Shown here one piece after another: positions 7,874 through 14,009 of a DNA stretch of 64,000 bases. Source of the stretch: CAVTWS01 sp964390555 (lineage in GTDB: Bacteria; Actinomycetota; Acidimicrobiia; Acidimicrobiales; SHLQ01); assembly GCA_964390555.1 (NCBI GenBank), contig CAYMJU010000033.1:6075-70074 (forward strand), written 5' to 3'. The notes beneath the pieces were generated by a model, which was not told the origin of the DNA, made no database searches, and was given only the letters and a program-made list of their open reading frames with translations. The position numbers and the translations under genes were made by a program. Position 1 is the first letter of the stretch. Each line of letters starts with the position of its first letter.

Positions 7874-9475
7874 GTGACACCGTATGTTGCCGAGGATTTC
7901 ACGCCTGCTGAGGCCGACGTCCTCCGGCGCTATTTCACGAACCTCGACCAGCCTGTGTTCGCGCTGGTGAATCTCCCCGAGGTTGTGAAAGGAGCTCTGT
8001 TCGCCCGGTACTCGCGCTCCTCCAAGAGCCTGCGCAGGCTATTTCTCGACGAGTTCGTCGGCGATCTCGACATCTCCGGCGACGAGACGATCGACGCGAC
8101 CATGGGCCTACGACGGGCCGAGGAGCTCTACGATCGGGTGTTCTTCCAGTACGGAGACGACAGCGTCGCGCAGCTCGGCGGTGTCCATCTGGCGTGCGAG
8201 CAGGCGTCCAACGTCCTCACCAAGGTGCTCGAATGGGGCCGGCTCATGTCGTACCTCGAGCAGTCGACGCGGTACATCGAGTACGACAAGCGCCTCGGCG
8301 GCCGCTACCGGTTCCATCGCGATCCCGACGTGTTGTCGTCGATGCTCGGGACCCGTTACGTCGCCGAGATGGACCGGCTGTTCGACACGTACTCGTCTCT
8401 GCTGCCGCGGGTGGCCGACTTCCTGCGCACCGTCGTCCCGAAGCAGGCCGACGATTCGGACATGGCCTACCACCAGGCGGTTCGGGCTCGATCGCTCGAC
8501 GCGGTGCGGGGCATCCTACCGGCGGCGTCGCTGTCCAACGTCGGCATCTACGGGTCCGGGCAGGCCTACGAGGCGCTGCTGCTGCGGATGCGGTCGCACC
8601 CCCTTCCCGAGGCGCGTACCTACTCCCAACTGATCCTCGACGAGCTACGCAAGGTAATTCCGTCGTTCCTCAAGCGGGTCGATCTCGACGACCGCGGTGT
8701 GGTGACGTCTCGGTATCTGTCCCAGACCCGGGTGGCCATGGAGTCGTTGGTCGACGACCTGTTGCCTCTCGCCGGGCTCGACGTCGCCGTGGCGCCGGTC
8801 GTTGACCTGGTCGATTTCGATCCCGACGCAGAGGTGCGCCTGGTCACGGCCATGTTGTACCCGTACAGCGATCAGTCCGAACGGGCGATCGAAGATCGGG
8901 TCCGGGCCATGGGCATCGACGACCGGTTGCGGGTGATCCGGGCGTACGTCGGCGATCGGACGAACCGTCGTCACCGTCCCGGCCGGGCGTTCGAACGGCC
9001 GTCGTACCGTTTCGATGTTCTGGCCGACTATGGCGCGTTCCGCGACCTTCAGCGCCATCGCCTCCTCACCATCGAGTGGCAGTCCCTCACGACCCGACAT
9101 GGCTACACCCGACCGGAACTGGTCGACGCCGCCGGCTGTGCCCCCGAGTTCGACGACGCCATGGCCCGCTCGGCGGATCTCTACGAGCTACTCGACGAGC
9201 ATCACCCGCTCCAGGCTTCCTATGCCGTGTGCCTGGCGTACCGGATCCGCTTCTCGATGCATCTCAATGCTCGGGAGGCCATGCACATGCTCGAGCTACG
9301 AACCTCGCCCCAGGGCCACCCCGCGTATCGCGACGTCGGGCAGCAGATGCACCGGGCCATCGCCGAAGTAGCCGGTCACCGGGCCATCGCCGCGGCCATG
9401 TCGTTCGTCGATCACAGCCCCGAACCACCGCTGGGCCGTTTGGAGTCAGAGAACCGCCGCGCCGGCCGGGACTGA
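7874..9475 (+). CDS. Double-length FAD-dependent thymidylate synthase (ThyX)-like protein
   Basis: 533 residues, about twice a normal ThyX. The first half has GRLMSYLEQSTRY (about residues 122-134), close to the C-terminal part of the ThyX signature RHRxxSxNExSxRY but lacking its RHR. The second half has LQRHRLLTIEWQSLTTR (about 393-410), which keeps RHR but not the serine/glutamate pattern. This suggests an ancient duplication in which each half kept part of the dUMP/FAD site. Thymidylate synthase activity is therefore unproven. The start GTG 7874 follows TAGGCT by 8 nt. An in-frame extension upstream runs through the 49-bp repeats and is unlikely to be translated. Confidence 0.75.
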   Translation: MTPYVAEDFTPAEADVLRRYFTNLDQPVFALVNLPEVVKGALFARYSRSSKSLRRLFLDEFVGDLDISGDETIDATMGLRRAEELYDRVFFQYGDDSVAQLGGVHLACEQASNVLTKVLEWGRLMSYLEQSTRYIEYDKRLGGRYRFHRDPDVLSSMLGTRYVAEMDRLFDTYSSLLPRVADFLRTVVPKQADDSDMAYHQAVRARSLDAVRGILPAASLSNVGIYGSGQAYEALLLRMRSHPLPEARTYSQLILDELRKVIPSFLKRVDLDDRGVVTSRYLSQTRVAMESLVDDLLPLAGLDVAVAPVVDLVDFDPDAEVRLVTAMLYPYSDQSERAIEDRVRAMGIDDRLRVIRAYVGDRTNRRHRPGRAFERPSYRFDVLADYGAFRDLQRHRLLTIEWQSLTTRHGYTRPELVDAAGCAPEFDDAMARSADLYELLDEHHPLQASYAVCLAYRIRFSMHLNAREAMHMLELRTSPQGHPAYRDVGQQMHRAIAEVAGHRAIAAAMSFVDHSPEPPLGRLESENRRAGRD

Positions 9476-9545
9476 CCCCATTATCGACGCTCGCGGCGCA
9501 GAGTGACCGACGCCACAGCCGAGACGAACGAAATGCGGTGCGTTT

Positions 9546-10118
9546 ATGAGCGGCGATCCTATGATTGCCGCCCACACCGACCAAGACATCTCGAGAGCCA
9601 TGCCTGACGAAGTAGCACACGACGACGACATCTCGCTCGACGAGGATGTGCCCGACGAGTTCGCCAACGAGTTCGACGTTGAGGTCGAACTCGACGTCGA
9701 TGAGGAGGATCTCGAGTCCGCCCTCGAAGACGGTCTGGTCGACGAGATCGACACCGAGTCGTTCGAGGATCTTGCCGCGGCCGAGGCGGCTGAGGATGAC
9801 GATGAGCCCGAGGTCGTGCCGAAGCGACGGGTGGGTGACGAGGACGACGACGAGGAGGAGATCGACCCCGACGATGTCGAGGCCGATCTCGGGGAGATCC
9901 TCCGGGACCGAATCGCCGCGAACGACGACGAGCCGGCAGAGGACGAGGACGAGATCGAACCCGCGACCCGATCGGCTGACGAGGACATCCAGCAACGCCG
10001 CGCCGGAGAGTTCGCGTGCCCGAGCTGTTTCCTGCTGATCTCCGAGCAGGCTGTCGCCCGTATGGGTGAATGTCCGCACTGCGGCCAGCCGCTCACGACC
10101 GCCGACCTCAAGAGCTGA
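9546..10118 (+). CDS. Highly acidic protein with C-terminal zinc ribbon (DUF4193-like)
   Basis: 190 residues. Residues about 25-150 are dominated by Asp/Glu (for example DVEVELDVDEEDLESALED). The C-terminus is a zinc ribbon FACPSCFLLISEQ...GECPHCGQPL. The acidic head plus FxCxSCFL ribbon recalls the actinobacterial DUF4193 family, but this protein is longer. It overlaps the next gene by ATGA/TGATG (10116-10120), so the two are probably cotranslated. Function is unknown. Acidic tails of this sort can mimic nucleic acid or bind basic proteins. Confidence 0.7.
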   Translation: MSGDPMIAAHTDQDISRAMPDEVAHDDDISLDEDVPDEFANEFDVEVELDVDEEDLESALEDGLVDEIDTESFEDLAAAEAAEDDDEPEVVPKRRVGDEDDDEEEIDPDDVEADLGEILRDRIAANDDEPAEDEDEIEPATRSADEDIQQRRAGEFACPSCFLLISEQAVARMGECPHCGQPLTTADLKS

Positions 10119-10555
10119 TGGCCGACGAGGCCGATCAGGAGCTGATCGAGCAGTTGCTCGATGTGTTCGTGTTCGCGCCCATCGGGTTGGCGCTCGATGC
10201 CCGCGACCTGATCCCACAGCTGGCTCGCCGGGGCCGCGGCCACGTCGACTTGCTACGGGTCGCCGGCACGTTGGCGGCTCGCCAGGGTCGCGGCGAGGCC
10301 GGAAAGTTGTTCGAGTCGTTCGTCGACCTCGTCGCATCGCGCGCGGCAGGTGAATCGGTTGGCGACCCCGGGGGGGGCGGCAGCAGTGCCGCGGCACGGG
10401 CCCGAGCTGAGGAGCTGGCCCGCCGTCCAGCTGCGGAGATCATTCGAACGCTGAGCCAGCTCGATCGGTCCACGCTTCGGGCGCTCCGCGACGCCGAATC
10501 GGCCGGGAAAGCAAGGCCGACGGTGCTGCGGCGCATCGACGCGTTGCTCGACTGA
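10118..10555 (+). CDS. Uncharacterised helical protein
   Basis: 145 residues, no recognised family. It is mostly alpha-helical. Residues 1-75 are conserved-looking (EQLLDVFVFAPIGLALDARDLIPQLARRGRGHVDLLR). A Gly/Ser/Ala linker follows, then a helical tail (IIRTLSQLDRSTLRALRDAESAGKARPTVLRRIDALLD) that resembles a small DNA- or protein-binding bundle. The FAPIGLALDARDLIPQLARRGR stretch is similar in style to poly(hydroxyalkanoate)-granule or phasin-like helices seen in actinobacteria, but I cannot assign it. It overlaps both neighbours by start/stop codons, so it is part of one operon. Confidence 0.65.
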   Translation: MADEADQELIEQLLDVFVFAPIGLALDARDLIPQLARRGRGHVDLLRVAGTLAARQGRGEAGKLFESFVDLVASRAAGESVGDPGGGGSSAAARARAEELARRPAAEIIRTLSQLDRSTLRALRDAESAGKARPTVLRRIDALLD

Positions 10556-11073
10556 TGGCGTCGTCCCCGGTGCCGGAGTTGGAGGTCCGATCGGCGGGCC
10601 ATCCCGACCGCGACGACATCTTGGCGTTGCTCGATGCCGCAGCCGCTGAGATCGCCCCTAATCGGGGCGGTGCTGATCTGTTGGCCGAGCGCGATGCATC
10701 GCCGGCACCGCGCCTTGATCAGGTCGAGCGAGTGATCGGCGGCTCGGGCCACATGGTCATGGTCGGCTGCCTCGACACGGTGGTGGTGGCGATCGCGATC
10801 GGGCACGTCGAGCGGCGGCCGTGGCCCGGCGACGCCGCCGTTGTCGACGTGTTGTACGTCGATGCTCGGGCCAGGGAGATCGGCGTCGGCGAGGCCCTAC
10901 TCGAGGCTGTGATGCGCTGGGCCATCGACTCCCGGTGCGCATCCGTTGATGCCGAGGCCCTGCCCGGCGATCGGGCGACCAAGAACTTCTTCGAGACGTT
11001 CGGTCTGGTGGCTCGAAAGCTCGTCGTGTCCCGCCGACTCGCCACCGTTTCGGTGCACGAGGAGGCGTCATGA
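10555..11073 (+). CDS. GNAT-family N-acetyltransferase
   Basis: 172 residues with a GNAT fold. VVDVLYVDARAREIGVGEALLEAVMRWA is the acetyl-CoA-binding motif A (a variant of RxxGxG/A), and ATKNFFETFGLVARKLVVSRRL is the C-terminal motif B region. The substrate is unknown. It overlaps the preceding gene by one base (ATG at 10555) and the following Nudix gene by 4 bp (ATGA). The four-gene operon runs acidic zinc ribbon, helical protein, GNAT, Nudix. Confidence 0.82.
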   Translation: MASSPVPELEVRSAGHPDRDDILALLDAAAAEIAPNRGGADLLAERDASPAPRLDQVERVIGGSGHMVMVGCLDTVVVAIAIGHVERRPWPGDAAVVDVLYVDARAREIGVGEALLEAVMRWAIDSRCASVDAEALPGDRATKNFFETFGLVARKLVVSRRLATVSVHEEAS

Positions 11074-11471
11074 TGCCGCAGGTGTGTGTGGGCGCGATTG
11101 CCGTGTCCCGGGGCCGGCTGTTGCTCGTTCGGCGAGGTCACGGACCGGCGGCAGGGGAGTGGTCCGTACCTGGCGGCCGGGTCGAGTTCGGCGAGCTGGT
11201 CGCTGAAGCCGTGGTCCGGGAGTTGCGCGAGGAGACCGGTCTCGAGGCTGTGTGCGGAGCGTTCGTCGGTTGGGTGCAACGGGTGAGCGCTGACGAGCAT
11301 TTCGTGATCCTCGATCACCGCGCCGACGTGATGACCGACGACGAGCCGGTCGCCGGCGACGACGCCGCTGAGGCGGCTTGGGTCGACCTCGACGATGTGG
11401 CCGGGCTAAACCTCGTCGATGGGCTCGCCGAGTTTCTCCACGATCACGGGATCATCAAGACCTACGTGTGA
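11070..11471 (+). CDS. Nudix hydrolase
   Basis: Hydrolyses a nucleoside diphosphate linked to another moiety. 133 residues. The Nudix box GRVEFGELVAEAVVRELREETGL matches Gx5Ex7REUxEExGU fully. The N-terminus VCVGAIAVSRGRLLLVRRGHGPAAGEWSVPGG is typical of MutT/ADP-ribose pyrophosphatase-like members. The start overlaps the GNAT stop (ATGA). The gene is convergent with the large Arg/Pro-rich gene, with 20 bp between stops. Substrate specificity cannot be read from sequence. Confidence 0.88.
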   Translation: MMPQVCVGAIAVSRGRLLLVRRGHGPAAGEWSVPGGRVEFGELVAEAVVRELREETGLEAVCGAFVGWVQRVSADEHFVILDHRADVMTDDEPVAGDDAAEAAWVDLDDVAGLNLVDGLAEFLHDHGIIKTYV

Positions 11472-11491
11472 CCCCTGTGACCGGGCTGGTC

Positions 11492-13063
11492 TCAGGACGG
11501 CGTCGTGGGTGCCGACGGCGGCGGTGCGACCTCGGTCAGCGGCGTGGGTGCGACCTCGGTCACTTGCGGCGGCAGGACCTCGGCCACTTGTTGTGGCAGG
11601 ACCTCGGCCACTTGTTGTGGTGCGACGTCGGTCACCGGCGGCGGCGGTGGGACCGGTGGTGGCGGTGGGACCGGTGGTGGCGGCGGTATTACGGGGGCCC
11701 CCGTTGGAGTCGGCGGTGCGGGCGGGGATGGCGGTGCGAAGAGCGCGGCGATGGCGGGAACCCGGTCGCCGAGCTTGCGGAGTGTTCCGTCGAGCTCGGG
11801 ACTGCGCGCTGCGGGCGGGCCTTTGGGCTTCACCTGCTGGCGCACAGGAGAGAACGCCACGGCATCGAGCACGGTGGCCCATCGGTCGGCGGTTACATCG
11901 GGTGACAGCGCCTCGTTGGCGGCGGCGGTCAAGCGCTCGGCGAGGTCGCCCGGCAGGGGAGCGCCCGCCTTTGGTGGGCGAGAGCTGAGCCGCAGCGCCC
12001 GGACGGACCGACCATCCGAGAGCAGCTCAGCGATCTCGTTGAGCCAGGCACGGTGCTCTGCGTCGACGCGGGCCGACAACGCGTCGCGGAGGCGTTGGGC
12101 GAGCTCGCGAGCCTCGTCGTCGCGGGCCTGGGTGTCGGCGGCGACCACGACCGATCGGAGGTCTCGCAGATCGAGCTCGCTGATCCCGTTGAGCGCGGCG
12201 TCGGCTCGGTCCCGCCATTCGGCACTCTTCAGCCCCGAGAGCAGTCTCTCGCTCAGCTGGAGCAGGGGACCGATCGGTAGCGCGGCGCGCCCCTCGGCGC
12301 CCGCGAGCTCGTTGAGGCGATCGACGGACTGCCGCAGTCCCGGGACTCCACCGCGAAGCAACACATCGGCGAGGGGCCGAAGCTCGGCGGGTAGTTCATT
12401 GACGTGTTGGCGTCGATGCGTTCGACCCGGGCGGAGGCGTTTGCTGCGGGGTCGCGGTTCGGGCGCCGGGCGTGCCCGCTCGGGCCGAGCCGGCCGCTCG
12501 CGTCGGGTGACCGGACGATCGGCGCGGGCGGGACGCTCCGCCTGCTCGGGGCGACCCGGCCGGTCAGGTCGCGGTCCTCGACTGGGTCGGTCGCCCGCTG
12601 GACGTTCGCCCGCTGGACGGTCCCGGCGCGGCGCCCGATCGCCCGCTGGACGTTGGCCTCCTGGACGTTCGCCTCCTGGACGGTCCCGGCGCGGCGCCCG
12701 GTCGCCGTCGTCGCGCCGCGGCCGACGATCGCCGTCGCCCGCTCGGGGGGACCTACCGGGTCGGTCGCGTCGATCGCGGCCTCCCCTGGGGGCGAGCCGG
12801 GTGGCGATGTCGGGGATCTCGCGCCCCGATCCGAGCAACTCGATCGTGGGGCCGGCGGATCGCTCGCGGTCGCGAACGACGGCGAGGACGACGATGCCGT
12901 CGAGATCGGAGTCGACTTCGGCCTTCAACACCGTGCCGACCGACGCCGATCCGGCCATCTCGGCCGAGATGACACCCCGGGGTTGCTTGGCCCCGACGGC
13001 GCGCCACGTCCATTCGCCGTCATCGCGCTTGCTGGTCAGCTCGATGTCGAGTCTCCGGGGCAT
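11492..13063 (-). CDS. Large Arg/Gly- and Pro-rich, mostly disordered protein
   Basis: 523 residues from ATG 13063. Residues 1-90 form a small beta-rich domain (RLDIELTSKRDDGEWTWRAV... VLKAEVDSDLDGIVVLAVV). Residues about 90-215 are an RGG/RDRP-type arginine-rich low-complexity tract with repeats of PRRDRPxGERP. Residues about 215-440 are a helical domain with repeated Ala/Leu/Arg helices. The tail is poly-proline (two PPPPPVP-type blocks) followed by 10-residue repeats of the QQVAEVLP type. No named family recognised. An RNA-binding or scaffold role is inference. TAGCGT 8 nt upstream of the ATG supports this start. The longer frame upstream overlaps the divergent yceH gene. Confidence 0.72.
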   Translation of the reverse strand: MPRRLDIELTSKRDDGEWTWRAVGAKQPRGVISAEMAGSASVGTVLKAEVDSDLDGIVVLAVVRDRERSAGPTIELLGSGREIPDIATRLAPRGGRDRRDRPGRSPRAGDGDRRPRRDDGDRAPRRDRPGGERPGGQRPAGDRAPRRDRPAGERPAGDRPSRGPRPDRPGRPEQAERPARADRPVTRRERPARPERARPAPEPRPRSKRLRPGRTHRRQHVNELPAELRPLADVLLRGGVPGLRQSVDRLNELAGAEGRAALPIGPLLQLSERLLSGLKSAEWRDRADAALNGISELDLRDLRSVVVAADTQARDDEARELAQRLRDALSARVDAEHRAWLNEIAELLSDGRSVRALRLSSRPPKAGAPLPGDLAERLTAAANEALSPDVTADRWATVLDAVAFSPVRQQVKPKGPPAARSPELDGTLRKLGDRVPAIAALFAPPSPPAPPTPTGAPVIPPPPPVPPPPPVPPPPPVTDVAPQQVAEVLPQQVAEVLPPQVTEVAPTPLTEVAPPPSAPTTPS

Positions 13064-13071
13064 AGGCGCCA

Positions 13072-13077
13072 ACGCTA
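13072..13077 (-). promoter_or_regulatory. -10 element (TAGCGT on the minus strand)
   Basis: It lies 8 nt upstream of ATG 13063 and faces the yceH -10 (13132-13137), so the 81-bp gap holds two divergent starts. Confidence 0.4.
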
Positions 13078-13131
13078 TCCGTTGCCAGGTCTGCACTACA
13101 CGCCGGATCGGCACGGTGATGAAGCGACCGT

Positions 13132-13137
13132 TACCGT
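13132..13137 (+). promoter_or_regulatory. -10 element TACCGT of yceH
   Basis: TACCGT lies 7 nt before GTG 13145 with no Shine-Dalgarno, so a leaderless start is likely. Confidence 0.45.
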
Positions 13138-13144
13138 TGGACCT

Positions 13145-13792
13145 GTGGAACTCACTCCCGAAGAGATCCGAGTCCTCGGCGCGCTGGTCGAGAAGGAAGC
13201 GACGACCCCGGAGCAGTACCCCCTGAGCAGCAATTCCTTGCGATTGGCCTGCAACCAGTCCACCAACCGGGATCCCGTCGTCGACTACAGCGAGCGTGAT
13301 GTCGACGCCGTGATGCTCGGGCTCCGCGAACAGGGCCTCGCCCGAACCCTCCATGGCGCCGGCCACCGAGTCGCCAAGCACAAGCACGCCCTCACCGACC
13401 GGTGGTCCATCCGCGGCGAGGAATTGGCGGTGCTGGCGGTGTTGATGCTCCGCGGCCCCCAGACCGAAGCCGAGTTGAAGGCCCGAACCGAGCGCTATCC
13501 CGACGGTCCGAGCACGACCCAGGACGTCGCCGCCGTCATCGACCGCCTGTCCGCTGGCGATGACCCATTTGTCGTGACGCTGCCGAGACGCCCTGGAGAG
13601 CGCGAGACCCGGTTCACCCACCTACTCACCGGCGAGCCGACGATCACGGCGAGCGCCCTCACCGAGTCAGCGGACCCCGTGGCACGCCGCGACCGCTTCG
13701 CCGAAGCCGAATCGCGCATCAGCGTCCTCGAGGAGACCGTCGCCGCCCTCCAGGGCGACCTGGCCGCCCTGAGAGACGCCCTCGGCGCCTGA
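13145..13792 (+). CDS. YceH/DUF480 family protein
   Basis: 215 residues with two winged-helix-like domains. The family hallmarks are at the start (LTPEEIRVLGALVEKEATTPEQYPLSSNSL) and NQSTNRDPVVDYSE, followed by the second helix-turn-helix (LAVLAVLMLRGPQTEAELKART). A C-terminal coiled coil (ISVLEETVAALQGDLAALRDAL) is present. The molecular role of the family is not established. The GTG start follows a TACCGT box. The gene is divergent from the Arg/Pro-rich gene and is followed by a cluster of short hairpin repeats. Confidence 0.9.
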   Translation: MELTPEEIRVLGALVEKEATTPEQYPLSSNSLRLACNQSTNRDPVVDYSERDVDAVMLGLREQGLARTLHGAGHRVAKHKHALTDRWSIRGEELAVLAVLMLRGPQTEAELKARTERYPDGPSTTQDVAAVIDRLSAGDDPFVVTLPRRPGERETRFTHLLTGEPTITASALTESADPVARRDRFAEAESRISVLEETVAALQGDLAALRDALGA

Positions 13793-13931
13793 ACGTCTCG
13801 GGCGCAGCCCGGACGCTCGGTCCTAGGGCGCAGCCCGGACGCGCGTTGTGGCCCGCGAAGCGAGAGCGTCTCGGGCGTAGCCCGGACGCTCGGTCCCCAA
13901 GTAGTCATTTCCGGCGTAGCCGCCGGAAATG
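13793..13931. repeat. Cluster of GGGCGYAGCCC hairpin repeats
   Basis: After the yceH stop the sequence CGGGCGCAGCCCGGACGCTC occurs at about 13799 and again, with GTAG in place of GCAG, at about 13873. A third partial unit (GGGCGCAGCCCGGACGC) sits between. A related hairpin TTTCCGGCGTAGCCGCCGGAAA ends the cluster (13909-13930). Each unit is a stem around a GYAGC core. They may act as terminators or be mobile miniature repeats. Confidence 0.75.
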
Positions 13932-13960
13932 TAGGTTATGTCAAGTTACCCGGGCACAAA

Positions 13961-13992
13961 AGAGAGGGGCACGCGAACGCGTACCCCTCTCT
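13961..13992 (-). terminator. Strong hairpin terminator of the secreted beta-helix gene
   Basis: AGAGAGGGGCACGCG (13961-13975) pairs with CGCGTACCCCTCTCT (13978-13992), a 15-bp stem with one wobble and a 2-nt gap. Read on the minus strand it is followed by TTTTG, as expected for a factor-independent terminator of the gene ending at 14010. Confidence 0.85.
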
Positions 13993-14009
13993 CCTCGTTC
14001 GGTAGGTCG

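Noticed and set aside
11505..13226. 573-codon plus-strand frame rich in Ser/Arg
   Set aside because: It is antisense to the Arg/Pro-rich gene. The minus-strand choice has a promoter box, a normal start and domain-like ends, although both frames are low complexity.
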